A DNA stretch of 52,615 nucleotides from Accumulibacter sp. (lineage in GTDB: Bacteria > Pseudomonadota > Gammaproteobacteria > Burkholderiales > Rhodocyclaceae), in the NCBI GenBank assembly GCA_031280565.1, contig JAITGN010000121.1:1-52615 (forward strand), in the 5' to 3' direction. The position numbers were made by a program, and so were the translations under genes. The notes beneath the pieces are model-generated. The model did no database searches. It saw only the letters and a list, made by a program, of their open reading frames with translations, and was not told the origin of the DNA. Position 1 is the first letter of the stretch, and every line of letters starts with the position of its first letter. Shown one piece after another: positions 1 through 8,002 of the stretch.

Positions 1-512
1 CTCCAGAAATTCTCGATTCCATTGATGTGATTTTTGCCTCGCGCAAACCATTTTGAATGATTGATTCGCTCATGACGAAAGTCACTGACGTCCAGGGCAT
101 TATAGCTTTTATACGCGTCCGTATAGACCACGCTATCCGGCGCGACTTTCCTTGAAATGACCGGCAGGAGCGTCGATGTCTTTGTGTCGCCGACAACGAG
201 GGTATAGACTTTCCCTCCCCGTTTCAGAAGACCGAAAACGGCCACTTTCCCGGCCGCCCCACGTCCTCTTTTTCCTGTCCGAACTCCGCCAAAATAACTC
301 TCATCCAACTCCACATTTCCATCAAGGATTTCTTCTGCTTCACGGGCCAGATGAGATGAAATCTCCTGGCGGATTTTTCGATAAAAAAGCGCCGCTGTAT
401 TGGGATGAATAGTGAGTAAATCAGCCGCTGCTCGCGCCGTCACTTCCAGAACAAAATACTCAAGCAACTTTCGCTGGATACTTTTCTTTGATTTACAGTG
501 AGTTATCGCCAT
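1..512 (-). CDS. IS1595-family (IS1016-like) transposase, cut by window start
   Basis: This reading frame is not in the ORF track because it runs off the window. Translating the minus strand from the ATG at 510-512 gives about 170 residues without a stop. It begins MAITHCKSKKSIQRK and contains DESYFGG, GKRGRGAAGK, VYTDAYKSYN and, at the window edge, NHINGIENFW. These are hallmarks of the DDE domain of IS1595/IS1016-type transposases, which insert DNA by cut-and-paste. The first catalytic Asp is in DESYFGG and the second in YTDAY; the final part of the domain is missing because the window ends. A terminal inverted repeat lies just upstream at 532-550. Nothing in the visible part is broken, so the gene may be intact beyond the window. 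The plus-strand ORF 176-412 is its shadow. Confidence 0.85.
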   Translation of the reverse strand, partial: MAITHCKSKKSIQRKLLEYFVLEVTARAAADLLTIHPNTAALFYRKIRQEISSHLAREAEEILDGNVELDESYFGGVRTGKRGRGAAGKVAVFGLLKRGGKVYTLVVGDTKTSTLLPVISRKVAPDSVVYTDAYKSYNALDVSDFRHERINHSKWFARGKNHINGIENFW

Positions 513-531
513 GTTCTAGATTAACATCAGT

Positions 532-550
532 GCTAATCTAGGACAGCTCC
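532..550 (-). repeat. Terminal inverted repeat of the IS1595-type element
   Basis: Read on the minus strand the sequence is GGAGCTGTCCTAGATTAGC. It lies 20 bases upstream of the transposase start and resembles the ends I recall for IS1016-like elements (GGxGCTGTCCTAGATTAGC). The element therefore ends at about 550; the other end lies outside the window. Confidence 0.7.
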
Positions 551-559
551 TTTTTAAAT

Positions 560-1130
560 TGTAACAAGTTAAAGGAGTTCTTGATCTTTCCAGTCCTTAC
601 CCTTCGACAAGCTTCCTTCGTCAAGCTCAGGACAGGCAGGAGAACGGCTTAGAAAGAAAGGCTCATGCCGGAGCAGGGCGGATGGCTTTCCTCGAGGCAT
701 TTAGAAATTTAAAGTGCCTTAAGGATGTTATTTTATCTTCAGTTCTGTTTTTTTCTATATCAGCATCCTTCGACAAACTCAGGATGAACGGGCAGGAGAA
801 AACCCGTCTGCATTAAGCCTGCCGAGCCATTGACAACGCCTATTTCCATTCGTGTTGATTTTGTCAGAACACATCGACGACACCTATTTCCGTTCGTACT
901 GAGCTTGTCGAAGTATGAACGGACGCTCCCAGATCATGAAAGGTTTTTCCAATCCTGATTCTTTCTTCGAATCGTTTTTCAATCCTTACCCTTCGACAGG
1001 CTCAGGGCGAACGGATTGAAAAACGAGCCTCTGACAAGCTTCCTTTGCCAAGTTCGGGACGGGATAGGGTGAACGGACTGGAAAGAGGTTCTCCGAACAA
1101 GCTCGAAGGAGAGCGAACAAGTTTTTTCCC
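560..1130 (-). repeat. REP-like repeat cluster, left copy
   Basis: No gene is visible. The region has several copies of the palindromic core CTTCGACAGGCTCAG / CTGAGCTTGTCGAAG, often beside CGTTCG and GAACGG, for example near 600, 770, 895 and 995. Read on the minus strand it follows the same order of segments as the right-end cluster (51.96-52.6 kb): GGATTGAAAAAC, then GGAGCGTCCGTTCATAC, then TCCTGCCCGTTCATCC, then a diverged AT-rich stretch. It is therefore an inverted, diverged copy of the same composite repeat. The short ORFs here (for example 979-1161 and 1045-1317) are read through the repeats and are not credible genes. Confidence 0.8.
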
Positions 1131-1155
1131 ACCCCTGCCAGTTTTGAGCGACAGG

Positions 1156-1323
1156 CAGCAAGAAATTAGCGACAGCCCGGAAGCCGCTGTCGATCTAACA
1201 TCATTGGCAAGGGGTTTGCATCCCCTTGCCAATGGCTACGGTCGAAACCCCGGCCTTTCAGGCCGGGGTTCCAACCTCCGCACCGCCCTGAAGGGCGGGG
1301 TTTCAAACCGGAGTTAGTTTTAC
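1156..1323 (-). repeat. Four-hairpin modular repeat, left arm of a long-range inverted repeat
   Basis: About 168 bases that match 4022-4187 in reverse complement with only a few differences. The arm consists of consecutive stem-loops: CGACAGC...GCTGTCG; TTGGCAAGGGG / CCCCTTGCCAA; AACCCCGGCCT / AGGCCGGGGTT; and CCGCCCT / AGGGCGG. It then ends in CAAACCGGAGTTAGTTTTAC. The hairpins and the high identity between arms show a repeat family rather than chance palindromes. The interval 1324-1462 after it holds nothing recognisable. Confidence 0.9.
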
Positions 1324-1462
1324 AATGAACGCTTCCGCTGATTTGTTGCCCCCCTCACAGCGGGCACATTTTCATTCCGCCCGTATCCTGACTTGCCAGA
1401 ACAAGTTTGATATTCCGCGCGGCCGAAAAACGCTAAAACGCATTTCCGCGTAATAAATGGCG

Positions 1463-2443
1463 TCAAGGAAGGATCACTATGGCGCCTCGTGTTTGGCGCG
1501 ATTCGGCCGTGCGGTGCGCAGCGACGATTTCGTCAAGCGCAAAGCGTTCCCCAATGGACGCTTTGATCATGCCGGAGGAAATCGCGGAAAAAAGATCGGC
1601 CGCGTTCTCGCGAAAAACATTCGGATCCGCGTTGTGTGGAAAGACCGACGGACGCGTGAGGAAGAGGCAGCCTTTCTTGTTGAGGTATTCCGGCTCGACA
1701 GCGGGGGCGGGGCCGGAAGCCGCGCCGAAAACGATGACGGTACCGAATTGCGCTGCGCAATCAAGCGATTTGAAAAAGGTTGTCTTGCCCACAGAGTCGT
1801 AGACGACATTCGCTTTTTTTCCACCCGTTTCTTTTAGCAACGTTTCGACCCAGTCGTCTTTTGAATAGTCGATTGCGATGTCGGCTCCGGCTTTTTTCGC
1901 GATTTCGCATTTTTCCGGCGAACTGGCTGTTCCGATAACGAATGCGCCCAGACCTTTCGCCCACTGGCACAGGATTTGTCCAACGCCGCCCGCTGCCGCG
2001 TGGACAAGAACGATTTCTCCCGTCTTGACCACGTGCGTTTTTCTGAGCAGATATTGCGCCGTGATACCCTTGAAAACAAGCGCGGCGGCGGCTTCGTCGC
2101 TGATCCCTTCCGGAATCGCGACAAGCCGGTCAGCCGGGACATTACGGTAGTCCGCATAAGCTCCCAGTCCCGCGTTCATATACGCCACACGGTCACCTGG
2201 CTTGAACTGACCGACGCCTGCGCCAACCGCTTCGACAACCCCCGCAGCTTCGTGTCCCAATCCCGTAGGCAACGGCACGGGATACTTTCCCCTGCGCTGA
2301 TAAATGTCGATGAAATTGAAACCGATGGCCGTCTGGCGCAACTGCGCCTCGCCCGGCCCGGGGTCAGGAAGCGCGGCCGCTTGCAACTTCATGACACCGG
2401 GTTCGCCAAATTCCTCAATGATGACACTGCGCGCACTTTTCAT
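1463..2443 (-). CDS. qorA: NADPH:quinone oxidoreductase (zeta-crystallin type)
   Basis: A 326-residue zinc-independent medium-chain dehydrogenase/reductase. Members of this family reduce quinones with NADPH in the cytoplasm. The N-terminal catalytic fold runs to about residue 125 and includes GHEAAGVVEAVG. The Rossmann nucleotide site is AAAGGVGQILCQWAK at about residues 150-165. The start is the ATG at 2443, preceded by GAAAGGA; the ORF track extends 32 residues upstream without support. Structural zinc cysteines are absent, as expected for this subfamily. It lies 170 bases downstream of the FAD-dependent dehydrogenase on the same strand, and both genes are enclosed by the inverted repeat arms at 1156-1323 and 4022-4187. 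The exact physiological quinone or enone substrate cannot be read from sequence. Confidence 0.88.
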   Translation of the reverse strand: MKSARSVIIEEFGEPGVMKLQAAALPDPGPGEAQLRQTAIGFNFIDIYQRRGKYPVPLPTGLGHEAAGVVEAVGAGVGQFKPGDRVAYMNAGLGAYADYRNVPADRLVAIPEGISDEAAAALVFKGITAQYLLRKTHVVKTGEIVLVHAAAGGVGQILCQWAKGLGAFVIGTASSPEKCEIAKKAGADIAIDYSKDDWVETLLKETGGKKANVVYDSVGKTTFFKSLDCAAQFGTVIVFGAASGPAPAVEPEYLNKKGCLFLTRPSVFPHNADPNVFRENAADLFSAISSGMIKASIGERFALDEIVAAHRTAESRQTRGAIVILP

Positions 2444-2616
2444 GTTTTTTTCCTTTCTTGATCCATACGGAAGAGCTGGCAGCGCTTGTGTGCGCCACCA
2501 GTATCTGGACGGGCGCGGCTCCCCGTAAATCGCCGTCAAACTTTCTGGATTCCCTTCGGCGGACGGGGCACGGGAAACAGATGCGCCGCCAGAGCATTTT
2601 CAAACGAGAGAATACG

Positions 2617-4020
2617 CTAAAGAACTTTGCCGGGATTCATCAGGCCATGCGGGTCAAGCGCGTTTTTGATCGCGCGCATCATCCGTATTTCGACCGGACT
2701 TTTATAGCGCAAAAGCTCGTCACGTTTGAGTTGCCCGATGCCATGCTCGGCGCTGATGCTGCCGCCAAGTTCGTCCACGATATCGTAAACGATACGGTTG
2801 ACGCGCGGCTGCGCCTCAATGAATCCAGTGCTTTCGCTGGCACCCGGCTTCGACAGATTGTAATGCAGATTACCATCCCCCAAATGACCGAAGGCGACGA
2901 TACGAACGCCCGGAAACGCTTTTTCGAGCGCCGCGTCTGCCCGTTTGATGAATTCCGCGACACGCGAGACAGGGACGGAGATGTCGTGCTTGACGCTGAA
3001 CCCTTCGATTTTCTGCGCTTCGCCAATGGTTTCCCTCAGTGCCCACAAGCGCCGCGCCTGTTCACCGCCGCTTGCTAGGATGGCATCGGTCAGAAGGCTC
3101 TTTTCAAGCATTTTTCCAAGAAAATCTTCCAGCGCAGAGCGCAGCGAATTTCTCCCTTCCGTATCGCCAAGCTCAATCAGGAGATGCCACGGGCTGTTCC
3201 GCGTAAATGGCGGATGCGCCCCGTGGACATGCGTGAGCACAAGGCCGAGCGCGACCGCCGAAACAAGTTCACACGCAGTTAACGCGCCGCCAAAGGTTTC
3301 CCGAAGACAGCCGAACAAATCCAGCGCCGCTTGCGGCGATTCAACCGCAAGCCACGCGGTAACCATTGCCCGCGGCTGGGGAAAGAGTTTCAGGACGGCT
3401 GCCGTGATAATGCCCAGTGTGCCTTCCGCGCCGATAAAGAGCTGCTTGAGATCGTAGCCCGTATTGTCCTTGCGCAAGCCGCGCAGGCCATCCCAGATTT
3501 CTCCATCCGGCAGCACGGCCTCAAGGCCCAGCGTCAAGTCACGCGCATTGCCATAATGCAGCACGTGTACGCCACCGGCATTTGTCGAGAGATTGCCGCC
3601 AAGCTGGCAGCTTCCTTCGGCGGCCAGCGAGAGGGGAAAAAGGCGGCCCGCGCTTGATGCCGCCTCGCGCAGGGTTTGCAGAATACAGCCCGCTTCGGCG
3701 ATCAGGGTATTGTTTACCGGATCAATCGCGCGGATCGCGTTCATCCGTCCGAGACTGATGATGACGGAATCCCCGCTTTCATCCGGAATCCCCGCGCCGC
3801 AATGACTCGTGTTTCCACCCTGCGGCACCATCGCAACGCCTGTCCGCGCGCAAAGCCGGACAATGGTAGCGGCCTCGGCGGCCGAACCCGGGCGCGTAAC
3901 GCAACGCGCCCGGCCGCGATAACGTCCACGCCAGTCGACAAGATAAGGACGCAGCGCGTCCGCGCCGGTCAGGACATTCTCCGCGCCGACAATGCCGGCA
4001 AGCTGTTCGGTGAAATTCAT
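2617..4020 (-). CDS. FAD-linked D-2-hydroxyacid dehydrogenase (GlcD / D-2-hydroxyglutarate dehydrogenase type)
   Basis: A 467-residue flavoprotein of the VAO/PCMH family. The FAD-binding half contains VPQGGNTSHCGAG at about 65-77, QLGGNLSTNAGG at about 138-149 and FIGAEGTLGIIT. The C-terminal oxidase half ends with FGHLGDGNLHYN and EHGIGQLKRDEL, which carry the conserved His residues. Relatives oxidise D-lactate, D-2-hydroxyglutarate or glycolate and pass electrons to quinone or electron-transfer flavoprotein; which substrate applies here is not decidable. The length is normal for a single-chain enzyme, and no Fe-S subunit (glcF) is adjacent. The ATG sits directly beside the right repeat arm, so any promoter must lie in or beyond that repeat. 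Stop TAG at 2617-2619. Confidence 0.88.
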   Translation of the reverse strand: MNFTEQLAGIVGAENVLTGADALRPYLVDWRGRYRGRARCVTRPGSAAEAATIVRLCARTGVAMVPQGGNTSHCGAGIPDESGDSVIISLGRMNAIRAIDPVNNTLIAEAGCILQTLREAASSAGRLFPLSLAAEGSCQLGGNLSTNAGGVHVLHYGNARDLTLGLEAVLPDGEIWDGLRGLRKDNTGYDLKQLFIGAEGTLGIITAAVLKLFPQPRAMVTAWLAVESPQAALDLFGCLRETFGGALTACELVSAVALGLVLTHVHGAHPPFTRNSPWHLLIELGDTEGRNSLRSALEDFLGKMLEKSLLTDAILASGGEQARRLWALRETIGEAQKIEGFSVKHDISVPVSRVAEFIKRADAALEKAFPGVRIVAFGHLGDGNLHYNLSKPGASESTGFIEAQPRVNRIVYDIVDELGGSISAEHGIGQLKRDELLRYKSPVEIRMMRAIKNALDPHGLMNPGKVL

Positions 4021-4021
4021 C

Positions 4022-4187
4022 GTAAAACTAACTCCGGTTTGAAACCCCGCCCTTCAGGGCGGTGCGGAGGTTGGAACCCCGGCCTGAAGGCCGGGGTTTC
4101 GACCGTAGCCATTGGCACGGGGATGCAAACCCCTTGCCAATGATGTTAGATCGACAGCCCTGAAGGGCTGTCGCTAATTTCTTGCTG
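4022..4187 (+). repeat. Four-hairpin modular repeat, right arm of the inverted repeat
   Basis: Reverse complement of 1156-1323, differing by a one-base indel in the GGCCTTTCAGGCC loop, a G-to-C change that weakens the GGCAAGGGG hairpin, and a different loop in the CGACAGCCC hairpin. It starts two bases upstream of the dehydrogenase ATG. Similarity to the left arm stops at 4187, exactly where GGGCGTGGATTGAAAC begins. Confidence 0.9.
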
Positions 4188-4202
4188 GGCGTGGATTGAA
4201 AC
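4187..4202 (+). repeat. Solitary type I-C CRISPR-repeat-like sequence
   Basis: The sequence is GGGCGTGGATTGAAAC, which matches the 3' half of type I-C CRISPR repeats. A GTCGC typical of the 5' end of such repeats occurs at 4170-4174, about 12 bases further upstream than a clean repeat would need, and that GTCGC also belongs to the hairpin module. There is no second repeat or spacer nearby, so this is not an array. Confidence 0.4.
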
Positions 4203-4240
4203 GATACGTTGAAAAGCGCTGGTTTCCCGGAAACTGTTTT

Positions 4241-4274
4241 TGAAAAAGCGCGCGCCGAGGGAGCGGCGCGCGCT
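4241..4274 (-). terminator. Rho-independent terminator of the malic enzyme gene
   Basis: An 11-base-pair stem, AGCGCGCGCCG / CGGCGCGCGCT, with a 6-base loop. On the minus strand it is followed by a run of T. It lies 10 bases after the stop codon. Confidence 0.85.
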
Positions 4275-4283
4275 GAAGCGGTT

Positions 4284-5558
4284 TCAGGCGATGAGCTTGC
4301 GCAGGCGTTCCCTGTAGGCATCCATATCCCCAATCGGACGTGTGGCGACGCTTTCGTCCATCGCGGCTTGCGCTACCGCCGGGGCAATCCGGAAAATCAG
4401 GCGCGGATCGAAAGTCAACGGGACCAGATTTTCCGGGCCAAAAGTGAAGTCGCGTCCCGGGTAGGCTTTTGTGATTTCCGGATGCGCTTCTTCTCTCGCT
4501 ATCGTGGCAATCGCGCGGACGCAGGCCAGTTTCATCCTGTCGGTAATGGTTTTCGCGCCAACATCAAGCGCGCCGCGGAAGATAAACGGGAAACACAGAA
4601 CATTGTTGACCTGGTTTGGATAATCGGAACGCCCGGTTGCCATGACGACGTCCGGACGCGCTTTGCGCGCCTCTTCCGGCATGATTTCAGGTGTCGGGTT
4701 GGAGAGCGCGAAAACAATCGGCCGTTTCGCCATCTTCAGCAGCATTTCGCCTTTCAGCAGCCCCGGCGCGGAAAGGCCAAGGAAAATGTCGGCGCCTTCC
4801 AGTGCGTCGGCGAGCGTCCGCGCTTTCGTCTCGACGGCAAAGCCTTCCTTGATCTCTGTCAGGCCGGGCCGCCCTTTATAGATGACGCCGCTTCTGTCGC
4901 AGACGACAATGTTCTCGCGCGGAATTCCCAGATCGCGCCAGAGAGTAATCGACGCCAGGGCCGCCGCGCCCGCGCCGGAACAGACGACGCGGACTTCCTG
5001 GAGCTTTTTGCCGATGACTTCCAGCGCGTTCAGCATGGCCGCCGCCGTGACGATCGCGGTGCCGTGCTGGTCGTCATGGAAAACGGGAATCGAAAGACGC
5101 CTTTTGAGTTCGTTTTCGATATGGAAACATTCGGGCGCCTTGATGTCCTCGAGATTGATGCCACCCAGCGTGGGTTCGAGCGCGGCGATGATGTCGATCA
5201 GCTTGTCCGGATCGTTTTCGGCGATTTCGATGTCAAAGACATTGACTCCGGCGAATTTCTTGAACAGGCATCCTTTGCCTTCCATGACGGGTTTCGACGC
5301 GAGCGGCCCGATATTGCCCAGGCCGAGCACCGCCGTTCCGTTGGATATGACGCCGACAAGATTGGCGCGCGACGTGTATAAAGCCGCCATTCCAGGGTCT
5401 TCCTTGATGGCTTCGCAGGCGCAGGCGACTCCGGGCGTGTAGGCAAGCGAGAGATCCTGCTGGTTTTTCAGCGGCTTTGATGTTCCCACGGAAATTTTCC
5501 CGGGTTCGGGATATTGGTGATATTCCAGAGCGGCAATCCGCAATTCTTCTTTAGTCAT
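4284..5558 (-). CDS. maeB: Malic enzyme, short form without phosphotransacetylase-like domain
   Basis: A 424-residue oxidative malate decarboxylase that makes pyruvate, CO2 and NAD(P)H. Motifs in order are [15 protein letters not shown] at about 80, [11 protein letters not shown] at about 160 (metal and active site), GAGAAALA (nucleotide site) and [14 protein letters not shown]. The chain ends at [16 protein letters not shown], the linker that in typical proteobacterial MaeB leads into a C-terminal phosphotransacetylase-like domain of over 300 residues. Here a stop and a strong terminator follow at once, so the short form looks settled rather than a fresh frameshift. The start ATG has AACAGGAG upstream. 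The gene is divergent from the PPi-phosphofructokinase gene. NAD or NADP preference cannot be read with confidence. Confidence 0.9.
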   Translation of the reverse strand: MTKEELRIAALEYHQYPEPGKISVGTSKPLKNQQDLSLAYTPGVACACEAIKEDPGMAALYTSRANLVGVISNGTAVLGLGNIGPLASKPVMEGKGCLFKKFAGVNVFDIEIAENDPDKLIDIIAALEPTLGGINLEDIKAPECFHIENELKRRLSIPVFHDDQHGTAIVTAAAMLNALEVIGKKLQEVRVVCSGAGAAALASITLWRDLGIPRENIVVCDRSGVIYKGRPGLTEIKEGFAVETKARTLADALEGADIFLGLSAPGLLKGEMLLKMAKRPIVFALSNPTPEIMPEEARKARPDVVMATGRSDYPNQVNNVLCFPFIFRGALDVGAKTITDRMKLACVRAIATIAREEAHPEITKAYPGRDFTFGPENLVPLTFDPRLIFRIAPAVAQAAMDESVATRPIGDMDAYRERLRKLIA

Positions 5559-5784
5559 AAAAAACTCCTGTTAACTCCTGTTGTTATATGGCGCTGGCCG
5601 TCTGTCGAACCGGCTCGGGCCTGAATGGACTGTAAACGATTTTTCTCTGAATCCATAACGTTTTTTTCTCTAAGTATGAGTGATTTTTTCTGTCTCGCCG
5701 ATGCGTGAAAAATACCTTCCCGCGGCGCGCGAAAGCCGGATAAAATCCGGGGGCCGTTTGCCGCTTTTCCAGCCGGGGGATATT

Positions 5785-7491
5785 GTGAAAACATTGTCAG
5801 AACAGTTACTGGAAATGGAATCGCACCGCTCCATTTTCGAATCGGAGCTGCGCCGTTTGCCTTTGCCGGTTTGTCCCGTTTTCGGATCGGCCGGCAGTCC
5901 GGCTCCCATCCGCTTCGCCGGCAGCGGGGAAATCCTCAAAACCCCCGACAACGCAATCGTCGCCCGAAGCTTTCCGCTTTCGATCGAGGCTTCCGGGAAC
6001 GCCGTTCTCGCGTTTTCGGCAAGCAACGCGAATCCGCCGAAAGGCAAGCGCGTCGCCGTGCTGTTTTCCGGCGGCCCCGCCGCCGGAGGTCACAATGTTG
6101 TCGCCGGGATACGGCGCGCCCTGGGGCCGGAAAACACCCTGTTCGGCGTGACTCCAGGGCCGAAAGGTCTGATCAAGGGCAATCTCTTCGAGATTACCGA
6201 CGAGACTCTCCGGATGTATATAAATACCGGAGGTTTCGATTTTCTCGGCACGGATCGCACGAAAATCAAAACCGATGAACAATTTCGTCAGGTAAAGGAA
6301 TGCTGTGTCCGGCATAATCTGGACGCGATTGTCGTCGTCGGCGGCGACGATTCGAACACGAATGCCGCTGTCTTGGCCGAAACCCTTTTCAGGGATGTGA
6401 AGCCCGACGGCTCGGGCGTACAGGTCATCGGCGTTCCAAAAACGATTGATGGCGATTTGCAGGTCGACGGTCTTTTGCCGATTTCGTTTGGTTTCGACAC
6501 AGCGACCAAGATTTATTCCGAGATGGTCGGCAACATTCTTCAGGATACCCGCTCTTCGCTGAAATACTGGCATTTCATCAAGCTGATGGGGCGTTCCGCG
6601 TCGCATGTCACGCTTGAAGTCGCGCTTCAGACCAAACCGGCTGTCGCCCTGATTTCCGAGGAAATCGCCGAAAAAAAGCAGTCGTTCAGTTCAATCATCG
6701 ACCAGATTGCCCGCGCTGTCGTCGCGCGTTCGCGCAAGGGGATCAATCATGGCGTCGTTCTGGTTCCCGAAGGACTGATCGAGTTCATTCCCGAAATCCA
6801 TTATCTGATCGTCGAGTTGAACGATGTGCTCGCGCATAATGACAAAGAGTTTTCAAGATTGCACGATTCAGCCAGGCTCATTTTCATCCAGAACAAACTT
6901 TCGTCCGAAAATGCCGCGTTGCTCGCCTCGCTGCCGGATTACATCGTTAACCAGCTTCTGACGGAGCGGGATTCGCACGGCAATCTCCAGGTTTCGCTGA
7001 TTCCGACCGAGCAGCTGCTGATCGACATGACCGCGCGCTATGTCCGGGAAATCGACGCGAGCATTCCGTTTTCGGCGCAAAGCCACTTTTTCGGTTATGA
7101 GGGCCGGTGCGGCGCGCCGACCCGTTTCGACGCGGCCTATACCTATAATCTCGGTTTGACTGCCGCGTCGCTTGTTCTTGACGGACGCACTGGCTATATG
7201 GCCAGTCTGACGGGACTCGGCGATGGCGGGCACCCTGTCGCTATTCCGCTGACAGGCCTGCTTCACATCGAGCGCCGCCAGGGACAGGATGAATTCGTGA
7301 TCCGCAAGGCGCTCGTCAGAATGAATTCGCCTTCGATGCGTTATTTCGTTTCCCGCCGCGACGACTGGGCTGACGATGACCATTTTTCCTCACCCGGCCC
7401 GCGCCAGATGTGGGGGCCGGCCGCGCACCAGCAGCCGATTACTGTCGCGCTCAACTCGAATGCCGGTTCGCTGGAGTTCAAAATCGGCTGA
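5785..7491 (+). CDS. pfp: Pyrophosphate-dependent 6-phosphofructokinase, long form
   Basis: This enzyme interconverts fructose 6-phosphate and fructose 1,6-bisphosphate using PPi, so it can run glycolysis or gluconeogenesis. PPi-type signatures are GGDDSNTNA (Asp instead of the Gly of ATP enzymes) and PKTIDGD, followed by MGRSASH, which binds the sugar phosphate. The phosphate-site FSGGPAAGGHN comes earlier. I prefer the GTG at 5785 (568 residues) because GGGGGA stands 4 bases upstream; the ORF track start at 5680 adds 35 residues with no clear ribosome site. The size suits the long PFP subgroup. The neighbours are the divergent malic enzyme and, downstream, the tmRNA. No ATP-dependent pfkA is present in this window. 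Confidence 0.92.
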   Translation: MKTLSEQLLEMESHRSIFESELRRLPLPVCPVFGSAGSPAPIRFAGSGEILKTPDNAIVARSFPLSIEASGNAVLAFSASNANPPKGKRVAVLFSGGPAAGGHNVVAGIRRALGPENTLFGVTPGPKGLIKGNLFEITDETLRMYINTGGFDFLGTDRTKIKTDEQFRQVKECCVRHNLDAIVVVGGDDSNTNAAVLAETLFRDVKPDGSGVQVIGVPKTIDGDLQVDGLLPISFGFDTATKIYSEMVGNILQDTRSSLKYWHFIKLMGRSASHVTLEVALQTKPAVALISEEIAEKKQSFSSIIDQIARAVVARSRKGINHGVVLVPEGLIEFIPEIHYLIVELNDVLAHNDKEFSRLHDSARLIFIQNKLSSENAALLASLPDYIVNQLLTERDSHGNLQVSLIPTEQLLIDMTARYVREIDASIPFSAQSHFFGYEGRCGAPTRFDAAYTYNLGLTAASLVLDGRTGYMASLTGLGDGGHPVAIPLTGLLHIERRQGQDEFVIRKALVRMNSPSMRYFVSRRDDWADDDHFSSPGPRQMWGPAAHQQPITVALNSNAGSLEFKIG

Positions 7492-7783
7492 AAAACGCCA
7501 TTTTCTTTCCGGGAACGCAGGTGGTTGCCCAGTGCCGGGTTACGCCGTGCGCGAAAAAACGGATGAACGGTCTTGAACCGGAGACGTGATAGGCTCATAA
7601 TTGGAAACTATGGTTGTAACTCCGGCAAACTGGAGGCATTCTGGACGCGGGTTCGAATCCCGCCACCTCCACCTGAGCGGAGGGCAGTTCGTTCAGGTGG
7701 GGGTGTACCGGTTTCGACAGGGTGATTGAAAGCGCGCAGGCAACCCGTCAGGCGATCGACGTTAATGAAGCAAATCCATAAAC

Positions 7784-7816
7784 GCCAACGATGAGCGTTT
7801 CGCACTGGCCGCTTAA
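7784..7816 (+). other. tmRNA proteolysis tag reading frame
   Basis: GCC AAC GAT GAG CGT TTC GCA CTG GCC GCT TAA encodes ANDERFALAA and a stop. With the alanine carried by tmRNA itself the tag would be AANDERFALAA. The LAA end is the degron recognised by ClpXP-type proteases in bacteria. Confidence 0.92.
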
Positions 7817-7862
7817 GGCTAATGCCGGGGCCGCTTGAGCCTTGTTACCCAAGACAAGCCGG

Positions 7863-7892
7863 TAGGGACTTCGGTCCCTATCGTTATTTTTG
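7863..7892 (+). terminator. Rho-independent terminator of tmRNA
   Basis: A 7-bp stem, TAGGGAC / GTCCCTA, closed by a TTCG tetraloop and followed by TCGTTATTTTTGTTT. Confidence 0.8.
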
Positions 7893-8002
7893 TTTCTGGA
7901 AAACGCGTCGCCGCCGCGTTTTTTGCAAATGAGGACACAGTGGCAGCCTCCAGCCGCGGCTGTTCCGGCATGCCGGGGTAAACGCGTTTCCCGGCGGCCG
8001 CT

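Larger units (their letters stand above)
7561..7892 (+). ncRNA. ssrA: Circularly permuted two-piece tmRNA
   Basis: The RNA rescues stalled ribosomes by acting as tRNA-Ala and as mRNA for a degradation tag. The order of parts is reversed compared with ordinary tmRNA. The acceptor piece comes first and ends with a T-arm, GCGGGTTCGAATCCCGC, then CACCTCC, discriminator A and CC (7664-7673). After a short spacer the coding piece starts with GGGGGTG at 7699-7705, followed by TACCGGTTTCGACAGGG. GGGGGTG pairs with CACCTCC to form the acceptor stem, and the pairing continues through CCTGA / TCAGG in the spacer as a 13-bp hairpin, which processing would remove. The tag frame follows at 7784-7816, then a terminator. 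The 5' end of the acceptor piece is approximate. The genomic CC is followed by T, so the terminal A must be added. Confidence 0.93.

Noticed and set aside
1045-1317. Short plus ORF across the repeat arm
   Set aside because: Translation of hairpin repeats; same sequence occurs inverted at 4 kb.
4209-5381. 390-aa plus-strand ORF
   Set aside because: Lies antiparallel over maeB, which has all family motifs; shadow of a high-GC gene.
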